DNA of 64,000 nucleotides from Pseudomonadales bacterium (GTDB lineage: Bacteria; Pseudomonadota; Gammaproteobacteria; Pseudomonadales; Azotimanducaceae): NCBI GenBank assembly GCA_022827245.1, contig JAJDTI010000089.1, positions 21,810-85,809 on the forward strand, in the 5' to 3' direction. Under the pieces are notes generated by a model. That model searched no databases and was not told where the DNA came from. It worked only from the letters and a program-made list of their open reading frames with translations. Position numbers and translations under genes: made by a program. Below, piece by piece: positions 48,139 through 56,382 of the stretch; position 1 is the stretch's first letter; each line of letters begins with the position of its first letter.

Positions 48139-49953
48139 CTACGCCGCCGGCTCGTACCAGATCGGCGACGAGAATGCCCGCTCCTGGATCGTGCTGGGGA
48201 CGACCCCCCGTGGGGTCGTTCCCGCACGGATGGCGTCCCAGGTCGACCACCGGCACGTCGGGTTCTCCAGTACGCGCACGTAGTAGAACGCGCGCTCGCG
48301 CGGATCGAAGTCCGGGTCGCTCCAGAGCGCGGTGAGTTCCGCCGCCCCGACGCCTTCCGAGATGCTGCAGTCCGTGAGGTCCACCGTCGCGCCGTTGTCC
48401 GGGCAGCGGTGCGTCGCGGAATCGACGGCGAGACCGTCGGAGCAGGCCACGTCGTACACGCGCTCCTGCGCGCGGCCGTCCGCGACCCAGCCCTTGACCA
48501 CCTGCAGGCGCTGGAGCTTGGCGGCCTGCGGATCCTGCGCCGCCCACACCAGGAAGCCGGGTGCGCCGGACTCATGCGCGAAGAGGTCGCCGCCCATCGG
48601 CACGCCCACCTCGTAGGCCTCGGCGATGTTGTCCGCGTCCAGCATCTCCTCGGACAGGCCGTAGCCGCCGAAGAAGCGCAGGCGTATCCACGTGCCGGTC
48701 GTCGAGAACGTCTCCTTGCGACGCAGGGCGTCGAAGATGGCGCCGCGGGCGTTTTCTTCCGCCCACACGCCGGCGAGGCCCGACGCGCCGAAATAGATGT
48801 TCGCCCCCTCCGTGTAGCCGGAGGTCTCGTCGTCTGGATTGACGGGCACCGACCCCCTGCCCACCGGTGCGCTGTCGAGCGTGCCGACCTTGCTGACAAA
48901 GCGGTCCTCGTCGAACACTTCCCCGCTGTTGTGGGTGTCGCTCGACCCGATGACGCCGAAGCGGTAAGGGTTGAGGTCCTCCTCGGCCTGCATCAGCAGG
49001 CCGTTCATCCACGCCTCCCGCGCATAACTGCCCTGGGGACGGCTCTTGATCACCGTCGCCACCCGGTAAGGCATGATCTCGAAGTCCGCCCACTCGTCGT
49101 TGGGCGAAAGGAACGGGTGCGTGTCCGACGTGCCCTTGATCTGGGTGTTCTCGATCAACGGTTCGTTGCGCATCCGGGTGGTCGCGTAGGCCGCGTCGAT
49201 CGGGCTGCCGTCGGTCTGCGTGAGCTCGAACATGCGGCCGTTCGAACCGTTGGAGTTATGGGGAATCGCGAGGGCGTCCATGCCCCGCCGGCGCTGCCGG
49301 TCCATCCACGCCCAGAGGTCTTCGGGGTTCAGCGAGTCGAGCCGCGAGAACGGGATTTCCGGGGCGGTGTCGCCGCGAAACACGACGTTGCGGTGCAGAT
49401 TGCCCCGGTCGGTGGGGTACGAAGACGTGTATTCGTACGCGATGAACGTCGTGAGTTCGCCGGGGGCGTAGTTGCGGTTCGCCGACGCGACGATGTCGGC
49501 CCACCCGGTCTTGACGTCGGTCTCACTGAAGTTGTCGCTCAGGAACTGGCCCGCCGTGCGGAAGGCCCGGCTACGTTCGGCCCTCGTCTCCGCGTCGAGG
49601 AAGGCCCTCGCCTGCGGGTCGTCGTGCAGCGGGTGCGCCTGCTCCGTCATCGCCGACCACATGCCGAGGTAGAACCCGTGGTCCGTGACGGCATAGAAGT
49701 CCAGGGGCCGGTCGAGCTGTATGTCGAAGCCCGACGGATGCCGTAGCGGTTCGCCGCGGGCGAAGGCGTAGGCGTCGTCCGGGTTGGTCCGCGTCCCGAA
49801 CAGGAACGCGTCGAAGGAGTACCGGGTGTGGATGTGCAGGTCGCCGAAGTACGCCTGCCGCTCCGCGGCCGAGCCCGGCACCGCGCCCAACGCGCCCAGC
49901 AAAGCGCCCACCCACGCGCCCAGCAGCGCGGCCGTCCTCATCGTCCTTCGCAT
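48139..49953 (-). CDS. DUF3604 family exported protein (PHP-like fold)
   Basis: A 604-aa protein with a signal peptide (MRRTMRTAALLGAWVGALLG..., about 30 residues, cut near GSAA-ERQ). The mature part opens with YFGDLHIHTRYSFDAF, a metallo-phosphoesterase PHP-like His motif, and continues with FYAVTDHGFYLG, ALAIPHNSNGS and GVIGSSDTHN, all His/Asp-rich metal sites; the end is IQERAFSSPIWYEPAA. A periplasmic hydrolase is likely; substrate unknown. ATG 49953 is chosen because AAGGAG lies five bases upstream, while GTG 49959 would abut it. It follows the zinc-ribbon gene without a gap. Confidence 0.88.
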   Translation of the reverse strand: MRRTMRTAALLGAWVGALLGALGAVPGSAAERQAYFGDLHIHTRYSFDAFLFGTRTNPDDAYAFARGEPLRHPSGFDIQLDRPLDFYAVTDHGFYLGMWSAMTEQAHPLHDDPQARAFLDAETRAERSRAFRTAGQFLSDNFSETDVKTGWADIVASANRNYAPGELTTFIAYEYTSSYPTDRGNLHRNVVFRGDTAPEIPFSRLDSLNPEDLWAWMDRQRRRGMDALAIPHNSNGSNGRMFELTQTDGSPIDAAYATTRMRNEPLIENTQIKGTSDTHPFLSPNDEWADFEIMPYRVATVIKSRPQGSYAREAWMNGLLMQAEEDLNPYRFGVIGSSDTHNSGEVFDEDRFVSKVGTLDSAPVGRGSVPVNPDDETSGYTEGANIYFGASGLAGVWAEENARGAIFDALRRKETFSTTGTWIRLRFFGGYGLSEEMLDADNIAEAYEVGVPMGGDLFAHESGAPGFLVWAAQDPQAAKLQRLQVVKGWVADGRAQERVYDVACSDGLAVDSATHRCPDNGATVDLTDCSISEGVGAAELTALWSDPDFDPRERAFYYVRVLENPTCRWSTWDAIRAGTTPRGVVPSTIQERAFSSPIWYEPAA

Positions 49954-49955
49954 GA

Positions 49956-50342
49956 TCACTCCTTCTGCCGCGCGGACGCGCGGGCATCCTCTACCCTGTC
50001 GTTGCCGCTCTCCGCCACCTCACCGTCACCGCAGGGGCGACGTCGGTGCCGTCCCCGTCCCACTTCGCGAATCCGCCCCGCGGTCCGGCAGGTGTCCGAA
50101 CAGAACCGGGACGAGCCGTAGGGCACGAACCACTCCGAACACACGGGGCACTGGATCGGTTCGGATTTCGGGGGCTTGAGCTGGCCGGCCCGCCGCGCTT
50201 CGAGCAGCTTGGCGATGGTGCGGTTCCGGCGGGCCATCTCGCGGAACTCGCGGTCGCCGACGTCGAGCAGGTCCAGGATCGTTCCGGCTTCGAGCCGCGG
50301 CGACCGCAGCAGCAACTCTATGGCTTTCTCTTCGAGGGTCAT
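49956..50342 (-). CDS. small zinc-ribbon protein of unknown function
   Basis: A protein of 128 aa. The N-terminal half is helical (MTLEEKAIELLLRSPRLEAG, AKLLEARRAGQL), followed by a four-Cys zinc ribbon CPVCSEWFVPYGSSRFCSDTC and a basic/acidic tail. I do not recognise a named family. Its stop lies just before the DUF3604 start, so the two may be translated together. An upstream TTGACA (minus strand, 50407-50412) could be its -35 but the spacing to a -10 is poor. Confidence 0.65.
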   Translation of the reverse strand: MTLEEKAIELLLRSPRLEAGTILDLLDVGDREFREMARRNRTIAKLLEARRAGQLKPPKSEPIQCPVCSEWFVPYGSSRFCSDTCRTAGRIREVGRGRHRRRPCGDGEVAESGNDRVEDARASARQKE

Positions 50343-50454
50343 GACCCCACCCCGAACGGACGGCCCGAAAGTCGGACTGCCCTATAGGAGCCGGGACACG
50401 GCGTGTTGTCAACTACCGCAATGTACCGGCCCCCAGCGCTCCGTCCGTTACGCG

Positions 50455-52110
50455 TCAGGTCGTCAGCCAGCCGAACTGCTGGGGCTTGCGGCCCGCCCGC
50501 GGGTTGAGGGGAACGTTGATGAGCGCCGGGCCATCGAACGCCATCGCCTCGTCGAGCGCGCCGCGCAGGTCCGCCGTGTCCTCCACGTACAGGCCCTTGC
50601 CGCCGAGGGCTTCCATCATGCCCTCGTAGTGCGCGCCGTAGGTCAGGTAGAACGGAGGCGGCGTCTGCCCTTCTTCCAGGGGTCCTATACCGCCGCCGAT
50701 GCCGCCGTTGTTGAGGACGATCAGCTTCACGGGCAGCTTGTAGCGGACCATCGTCTCGATCTCCATGCCCGAGAACCCGAACGCGCTGTCGCCCTGGACC
50801 GAGACGACCGGCTTGTCCGGATTCGCGACGGCGGCCGCGACCGCGAACCCGAGCCCGATGCCCATCGTGCCGTAGGTGCCGGCGTCGAGTCGGTGCCGGG
50901 GCGCGTGGTTCGGCATCTGGGTCCTGCCGATGTCCATGGTGTTCGCGCCCTCGCCGATGATGATGGCGTCCTCCGGAAGCCACTCCACGATGTCGCGATA
51001 GGCGCGGTAGTAGTTCATCGGCGACGCCTCGTCCTCGACCATCGGACGGATCGACTCCGCGTTGGCGTCCGCCTTCTCCTTGAGCACCGCGCGCCATTCC
51101 GTCTCCGCGGGGTAGAACCACTGGCGGTTCGACAGGGAGGTGTTGAGCTGGCCGACCACCGCCTTCCCGTCTCCCACGAGCGCGACTTCCGCGGGCACGT
51201 TGCGGCCGATCTCCTCCTGCTCGATGTCGAGCTGGATGACGCGCACGCCGGGCTTGAAGCGGGGCGGCAGGCCGAAGTGCATGATCCAGTTGAGCCGCGC
51301 GCCCATCAGGAACACCACGTCCGCCTCGCGCAGCGCCGTGCTGCGGGCGGCGCCCACCGATAGCGGGTCCGTGTCGGGCATGATGCCCTTGCCCATGGGC
51401 GAGGCCAGGAACGGCAACTGCGTCCGTTCGACGAACTCCCGTACCTCGTCCTCGGCGCGGGACCAGGCCATGCCCTTGCCGAGGATCACCAGCGGACGCT
51501 CCGCCGACTCGAGCACGTCGAGGGCGCGTTCCACGGCGTCCGCATCGGCCTGCGGGCGCGCCGGCGAGGCCGGCGGCGCGGCGACGGCCACGTTCGCGTC
51601 CTCCGCCTCGGCGCGGATGATGTCGTCCGGGAAATCGAGATACACGGGGCCCGGCCGCCCGTTCTGGGCCGTGCGAATCGCCTGTTCCACGTAGTACGGG
51701 ATGCGCTCCACGCGGTCGATGCCGTGGGCGTACTTGCAGTACGGCGCCGCGAGCTCGGTCTGCCGCTCTTCCTGGAAGGCCCCCATGCCGTTCTGGTAGG
51801 TCGGGGACGCGCCGCCGATCAGGATCATGGGCCAGCAGTTCTCGCGCGCGTTGGCGAGTCCGGCGAAGGCGTGGATCACGCCGGGACCCGACACCACCAG
51901 GCACGCCTGCGTGCGACCCGTCAGGTAGCTCGCCGCCTGTGCGGCGTAGCTCGCCGACTGCTCGTTGCGCATGCCGATGAAGGTGATGCCTTCCTTCTGC
52001 GCCGCGGCCGCAACGCCCTGGACGGGAAAGCCCACGATGCCGAACATGTAATCGACGCCCTGCGCTTTCAGGCTGCGCGCCATCAGGGTCGCGCCATCAA
52101 CCGTGGCCAT
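50455..52110 (-). CDS. thiamine-diphosphate enzyme, 2-hydroxyacyl-CoA lyase / oxalyl-CoA decarboxylase type
   Basis: A protein of 551 aa with the three domains of ThDP decarboxylases. The activating Glu is in IGMRNEQSASYAAQAASYL; the ThDP/Mg motif is GDSAFGFSGMEIET ending in VLNNGG; other marks are VSGPGVIHAFAGLANA and MGAFQEERQTELAAPYCKY. These resemble 2-hydroxyacyl-CoA lyase (HACL) and oxalyl-CoA decarboxylase more than acetolactate synthase. A CaiB-type CoA transferase is encoded 16 kb away, and such pairs handle oxalate or hydroxyacyl-CoA, but that link is inference. It stands alone on the minus strand. Confidence 0.85.
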   Translation of the reverse strand: MATVDGATLMARSLKAQGVDYMFGIVGFPVQGVAAAAQKEGITFIGMRNEQSASYAAQAASYLTGRTQACLVVSGPGVIHAFAGLANARENCWPMILIGGASPTYQNGMGAFQEERQTELAAPYCKYAHGIDRVERIPYYVEQAIRTAQNGRPGPVYLDFPDDIIRAEAEDANVAVAAPPASPARPQADADAVERALDVLESAERPLVILGKGMAWSRAEDEVREFVERTQLPFLASPMGKGIMPDTDPLSVGAARSTALREADVVFLMGARLNWIMHFGLPPRFKPGVRVIQLDIEQEEIGRNVPAEVALVGDGKAVVGQLNTSLSNRQWFYPAETEWRAVLKEKADANAESIRPMVEDEASPMNYYRAYRDIVEWLPEDAIIIGEGANTMDIGRTQMPNHAPRHRLDAGTYGTMGIGLGFAVAAAVANPDKPVVSVQGDSAFGFSGMEIETMVRYKLPVKLIVLNNGGIGGGIGPLEEGQTPPPFYLTYGAHYEGMMEALGGKGLYVEDTADLRGALDEAMAFDGPALINVPLNPRAGRKPQQFGWLTT

Positions 52111-52151
52111 GAATCCTCCCCAACGTGAGTGCGAAACAAACCGCTAACGTA

Positions 52152-52197
52152 GCAGGGTGTCCTGCCCGACGCCACCGCGCCGCGCCGGACACCCTGC
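52152..52197. repeat. 11-bp perfect inverted repeat downstream of truncated qmcA
   Basis: GCAGGGTGTCC (52152-52162) pairs perfectly with GGACACCCTGC (52187-52197), 24 bases apart. It lies between the ThDP-enzyme start and the truncated qmcA end. It may be a terminator of the qmcA-nfeD unit or the ends of a small element connected with the truncation. Confidence 0.7.
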
Positions 52198-52271
52198 GCG
52201 GCGAGCACTGCGGGAAAGACCGTGGGGGACGCTGATGCACAGCGGGGGGACGGGCGACTCAAGGGTCGTTC

Positions 52272-52574
52272 CTACTTCGGCTGCGCTCCCCCATCCACGG
52301 GTCGGGTCGCCTGGAGCACCCTTGTCGCAGCGCCGATCATGGAGGTGATGCACAACTGCTCCGGAACGTCGATCGCCTGCTCCTTGAGCGTGTGCTTGTA
52401 GGCCACGCGGTCCATGAAGGGGATGAGCAGGTGGAACCCTGCGGCAAGCGTGCGCGAGTAGCGTCCCAGCGTCTCGATAACGTACGCGCTCTGCTGCGGC
52501 ACCACCACCGCGGTCTTCACGATGACGATGATCGCGAGGATGCTGACCACACCCGCGACAATGAGCGTTTCCAT
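52272..52574 (-). CDS. truncated SPFH/band-7 membrane protein (QmcA-like), N-terminal 86 residues only
   Basis: Only 100 aa, against about 300 in intact members. A membrane anchor METLIVAGVVSILAIIVIVK leads into the band-7 start VVVPQQSAYVIETLGRYSR, then FMDRVAYKHTLKEQAIDVPEQLCIT. After this the family sequence stops, and an unrelated 24-codon tail (SMIGAATRVLQ...GGAQPK) follows. The SPFH core, coiled coil and oligomerisation region are missing. The partner nfeD gene is intact just upstream. It is better seen as a broken gene with a chance tail. Confidence 0.75.
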   Translation of the reverse strand: METLIVAGVVSILAIIVIVKTAVVVPQQSAYVIETLGRYSRTLAAGFHLLIPFMDRVAYKHTLKEQAIDVPEQLCITSMIGAATRVLQATRPVDGGAQPK

Positions 52575-52594
52575 CTGTCGCCTCCCGTTCCCGC

Positions 52595-53080
52595 TCAGTC
52601 CTCGATACGTTCGAGCCCCGGTTCCGCCTCGCCGCCTGTTTCGTCCGGTCCGAGCGCCTCGATGGACAGACCCGCGCCGCGCGTCCCGACGACCCGCGCC
52701 GGTGTGTCCGCGGCGATGGGCCCGACGCCGACATTGGTCGCGGTCCACTGCGAGCCACGCAGTTCCACGCGCGTCTGTTCCCCGACCGCAAGGTTCCGGG
52801 AGACCCGGACCACCTCGCCTGCCGGCGTGTTGTCGAAGCCGGGCATCCGCGCGCGCAAACGGAGGTACAGACGCTTCCTGAACAGGAGCATGGAGGCAAT
52901 TGCCAGGACTGCGAACAGGAGCCACTGTTCCCACAGCGCCAGGTCACCGCCAGCGAGCTGCACGAGGCCCACGACCAGCGCGGAGACCCCGAGGAAAATG
53001 AAGTAGAAGGCGAGGTCCGCGCCTATCAACTCGATGCCCGCCAGGACGCAGCCGACGATCAGCCAAGCCCACCAAGGCAT
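52595..53080 (-). CDS. NfeD-like membrane protein
   Basis: A 161-aa protein with an N-terminal cluster of about three transmembrane helices (MPWWAWLIVGCVLAGIEL, ADLAFYFIFLGVSALVVGLV, WLLFAVLAIASMLLF) and a C-terminal OB-fold with VRVELRGSQWTATN replaced here by QTRVELRGSQWTA. NfeD proteins pair with SPFH proteins in 'stomatin operons'. The partner here is truncated. ATG 53080 (MPWWAW) is the family start; a longer frame to 53383 is not credible. Confidence 0.85.
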   Translation of the reverse strand: MPWWAWLIVGCVLAGIELIGADLAFYFIFLGVSALVVGLVQLAGGDLALWEQWLLFAVLAIASMLLFRKRLYLRLRARMPGFDNTPAGEVVRVSRNLAVGEQTRVELRGSQWTATNVGVGPIAADTPARVVGTRGAGLSIEALGPDETGGEAEPGLERIED

Positions 53081-53277
53081 CGCGGACCTCCCGTGTTTCC
53101 GGTTCGGTTCGGGCACGGATTCTAGGGGCTCGGGCCCTGGAACGGAACGGCGGCGCGGCCTCGGGCGCAGCTCCCGCGCAGGCTCCTGGGCTGGCATGGT
53201 CAATCGAATCCGCTTTTGGTAGGTTACGCGCCCTCGCGAAAGCGCAGCTTGCGCGCAGCTTGCAGACCCGAGGCAAC

Positions 53278-53811
53278 ATGGCGGCAGACGACACCCCCAC
53301 CAGGTCCTCCTCTGCTTCGTCGAGCGAACCGGGCAACCCGCCCAGGGCTCGCATCGGGGCCGGGGGGGCGTCCGGAGTAGCAACGCCCGGCGGGGACTCT
53401 CCCTTCCGCAGCTTCAAGCCCTACGAGCCGGCCGACGACGAGCCCTACATGGGGCCGGCGCAACTCGAGCACTTCCGCGACATCCTGCTGAGATGGCGCC
53501 ACCAGCTCATGGAGGAGGTCGACCGGACGGTCAACCACATGCAGGACGAGGCCGCCAACTTCCCCGACCCCGCCGACCGCGCGACGCAGGAGGAAGAGTT
53601 CAGCATCGAGCTCAAGACGCGCGACCGGGAGCGGAAGCTCATCAAGAAGATCGCGGACACCCTCGAGCGCATCGACCAGGAAGACTACGGTTACTGTGAC
53701 ACGTGCGGCGTGGAGATCGGCCTGCGGCGCCTCGAGGCCCGGCCGACGGCGTCGCAGTGCGTGGACTGCAAGGCGCTTGCGGAACTGCGCGAGAAGCAGC
53801 TCCACGCCTGA
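53278..53811 (+). CDS. dksA: RNA polymerase-binding transcription factor DksA
   Basis: A 177-aa DksA. The coiled-coil tip holds the critical acidic pair in FPDPADRATQEEE; the zinc finger is CDTCGVEIG and SQCVDCK; the N-terminal globular part begins YMGPAQLEHFRDILLRW. The first 50 or so residues are a low-complexity Ser/Pro/Gly/Ala stretch longer than usual, so translation could begin later, but no better start was seen. It heads the conserved dksA-gluQ cluster. Confidence 0.95.
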   Translation: MAADDTPTRSSSASSSEPGNPPRARIGAGGASGVATPGGDSPFRSFKPYEPADDEPYMGPAQLEHFRDILLRWRHQLMEEVDRTVNHMQDEAANFPDPADRATQEEEFSIELKTRDRERKLIKKIADTLERIDQEDYGYCDTCGVEIGLRRLEARPTASQCVDCKALAELREKQLHA

Positions 53812-53832
53812 TCCCCGGCCAACCGCCGCGAT

Positions 53833-54774
53833 ATGCCCCGACGGGCTCGCGCGGTGACCTCGCCGTCCGCATCCGACCCGCCGGCACTCTCCGCCGATCG
53901 CGCGCGGCCCTACGTCGGCCGCTTCGCGCCCACGCCTTCGGGTCCGCTGCACTTCGGCTCTCTCCTGACGGCGGTGGCAAGCTTCCTGGACGCCCGCGCC
54001 CATGCGGGAACGTGGCGGCTGCGCATCGACGACCTCGACACGCCGCGCCGCGTCCCCGGAGCGACTGACGGCATCCTCCGGACGCTTGCCGAACACGCGC
54101 TGCACTGGGACGGACCCGTGGCTTTCCAGAGCGACCACGTCGCGGACTACCGGTCGGCGCTCGCGCAGCTTTCCGGCCAGGGCCTGTGCTTCCGCTGCAC
54201 CTGCTCGCGCAAGGACCTCCGCGGGCACCGCATCTATCCCGGCACGTGCCGGACCCGGAACGTGCCGCGGGGTCAGGAGGCCGCGGTGCGCATCCGCGCA
54301 CCCGAGACGGACTACGCCTTCGAGGATCGGCTGCAGGGCCGCCACACGGAGTGCCTGTCCCGGGCGACGGGCGACTTCGTCGTCGCCCGCCGGGACGGCC
54401 TGACGGCGTACCAGCTCGCGGTAGTCGTTGACGACGCCGCGATGGGCGTGACGGACGTGGTCCGCGGCGCCGACCTCCTCGACAACACGCCCCGGCAGCT
54501 CTTCCTCGCGGAGCGGCTCGGCATCGAGAAGCCGCGTTACCTGCACCTCCCGGTGATCGCGGATCGAAGCGGCGCCAAACTCTCGAAGCGCACCGCCGCC
54601 TCGACGATCGGAACCGGCGCTCCGGAGCGGAACCTGCAATGGACCCTGCAACTCCTGGGGCTCGAGCCGCCCTCGCACGCCGCGCCAGAGGCACTGCTCG
54701 CCTGGGCCGTGCCGCGCTGGGACAGCGCGCGTCTGCCACGGGGTACCAGCTTCACCAACTGGACGAGCCTCTGA
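53833..54774 (+). CDS. gluQ: glutamyl-Q tRNA(Asp) synthetase
   Basis: A 313-aa truncated glutamyl-tRNA synthetase lacking the anticodon domain; it glutamylates queuosine in tRNA(Asp). The HIGH-like motif is TPSGPLHFGSL, the zinc-binding Cys set is FRCTCSRKDL with YPGTC, and KLSKRTAA is the KMSKS-like loop. The first 27 residues precede the family start (RPYVGRFAPTPSG), so the true start may be internal. It is 21 bases after dksA and is followed by the cbrB-like gene. Confidence 0.94.
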   Translation: MPRRARAVTSPSASDPPALSADRARPYVGRFAPTPSGPLHFGSLLTAVASFLDARAHAGTWRLRIDDLDTPRRVPGATDGILRTLAEHALHWDGPVAFQSDHVADYRSALAQLSGQGLCFRCTCSRKDLRGHRIYPGTCRTRNVPRGQEAAVRIRAPETDYAFEDRLQGRHTECLSRATGDFVVARRDGLTAYQLAVVVDDAAMGVTDVVRGADLLDNTPRQLFLAERLGIEKPRYLHLPVIADRSGAKLSKRTAASTIGTGAPERNLQWTLQLLGLEPPSHAAPEALLAWAVPRWDSARLPRGTSFTNWTSL

Positions 54775-54883
54775 GGCGGCCGCCCGCAAGCGCGCCCGCA
54801 GGCGCGCCCACGGCGCCCCGGAGCCAGCGGCAAGCCGAGCCGCATGGCTCCGGCTCCGGGGCGCTGATAAGATCGCGCCGACC

Positions 54884-56218
54884 ATGACAAACATCCTGGT
54901 TGTCGATCCCGACGCACAGCGCCGAGCCGGTCTGCGCAGCCACCTCGAGCGCCACGGCTTCGGTGTCGTGGAAGCCGACGGCCATGACCTGTTGCAGGGC
55001 CTCGACGCCGGGGAGGTCGCCGCGGTCGTGGCCAACGCGCGCCTGCCCGCGGGCAGCGGCAGCGGCCTCGTGCCCCTGGCACGCCCGACGCCGGTGATCC
55101 TCTTCTCCGACGACGCCAACATAGCCGCCGCCGTGTCCGCGGTCCGGGGGGGCGCGGCGGACTATCTCGCCTGGCCGGCCTCCGCCGACGCCCTGGCGTC
55201 CTCCGTCAGGCGCGCCGCCACAGGCGGAGCCGCGGACGCGGAGGCATTCGGTGACGCCGGCGGAGACTGGCCGATCCTGGGGTCCTGTCCCGCCATGCTC
55301 GATCTCTTCGAGCGCATCCGGGCGGCCGCACCCACGGACGCCCCGGTGCTGGTGAAGGGGGAGTCGGGCACGGGCAAGGAACTCGTCGCGCGGGCGCTGC
55401 ACGCCCGCGGACCCCGCCGCCAGGCTCCCATGATCACCCTCAACTGCGCCGCCATTCCGGATGCGCTCATCGAGTCCGAGCTGTTCGGCCACGGGCCCCC
55501 GGACTCGGGGAACGCCCCGCCCGCGGGACTGGTCGCCGCGGCCGCCGCCGGGACCCTGTTCCTGAACGAAGTCGCGGAGCTCCCCGCGCCCGCGCAGGAG
55601 CGCCTCCTCGGCGTGCTCCGGCGAAGCGGACCGAACGCGAGCCGGTCACCCGACGTGCGGCTGATCGCGGCCACGCATCGGAACCTGGAGACGCTGGTCG
55701 AGCACGGGCAGTTTCGCGGGGACCTCCTCGAGCGGCTCGGGGGCGTCACGCTGCACGTACCGCCGCTGCGCGAGCGCGGCGCGGACATCGCCTCCCTCGC
55801 CCGGGTCCTCGCGCGCCGCGCCGCCGCGCGGTTGAGCAAGCCCGAACCCCGGTTCTCGAGCGACGCCGTCGCCGCCATCGAGGCGTACCACTGGCCCGGA
55901 AACGTCCGGGAGCTCGAGAACGCGGTCGAGCGCGCGGCCATCCTCGCCGACGGCGGGGAGATCCACGCCGCGCTCCTCGCCATCGACGCCGCCCCGCGCG
56001 AGCCGGACATGGCCGCGTTGCCGGTGGACGGGGAAGACGCCGTCTCGCTCGAAGGTTACTTCGTCCGGTTCGTCACCGAGTACCAGGACCAGTACACGGA
56101 AACCGAACTCGCCGCGAGGCTCGGTATCAGCCGGAAAAACCTCTGGGAAAGGCGCAAGCGGCACGGCATCCCCCGCCGCCGTACCCGCAAGCGCGGCCCG
56201 CGCCAGGATCCCGGTTGA
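54884..56218 (+). CDS. degenerate CbrB-like (NtrC-family) regulator: no phospho-Asp, no GAFTGA, altered Walker B
   Basis: A 444-aa protein with response-regulator, AAA+ and Fis-type HTH domains in the order of NtrC-class activators. The receiver has Asn51 (VANARLP) where the phosphorylated Asp should be, and Pro9 in the acidic pocket (VVDPD). The AAA+ domain keeps Walker A GESGTGKE (159-166) and FRGDLLERLGG, but between ESELFGH (197-203) and GTLFLNE the sigma-54-contacting GAFTGA loop is absent, and Walker B reads LNE (Asn228) instead of LDE. The HTH TETELAARLGISRKNLWERR looks intact. Position gluQ-[x]-pcnB matches cbrB of Pseudomonas, with cbrA missing. It likely binds DNA without activating sigma-54. 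Confidence 0.9.
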   Translation: MTNILVVDPDAQRRAGLRSHLERHGFGVVEADGHDLLQGLDAGEVAAVVANARLPAGSGSGLVPLARPTPVILFSDDANIAAAVSAVRGGAADYLAWPASADALASSVRRAATGGAADAEAFGDAGGDWPILGSCPAMLDLFERIRAAAPTDAPVLVKGESGTGKELVARALHARGPRRQAPMITLNCAAIPDALIESELFGHGPPDSGNAPPAGLVAAAAAGTLFLNEVAELPAPAQERLLGVLRRSGPNASRSPDVRLIAATHRNLETLVEHGQFRGDLLERLGGVTLHVPPLRERGADIASLARVLARRAAARLSKPEPRFSSDAVAAIEAYHWPGNVRELENAVERAAILADGGEIHAALLAIDAAPREPDMAALPVDGEDAVSLEGYFVRFVTEYQDQYTETELAARLGISRKNLWERRKRHGIPRRRTRKRGPRQDPG

Positions 56219-56382
56219 GCGATGCGCTCCTTACCGTCTTCGCCCCGGATTTGGACATCTCCTTGTCCCGCGCTTTGTCTTTTCCTCTCCGGCCCCCTAA
56301 CATCGCTACCCGTCTCGAGTCCCTGAACGACGCCGATGTGGACAACCGAGTCGAGTCCTCCAGGTAGCGTGTCCGAGTCGCT

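Noticed and set aside
50381..50412. Sigma-70 promoter for the zinc-ribbon gene (TTGACA and TATAGG on the minus strand)
   Set aside because: The spacer is 20 bases, outside the usual 16-18, so it is mentioned only as a weak possibility.
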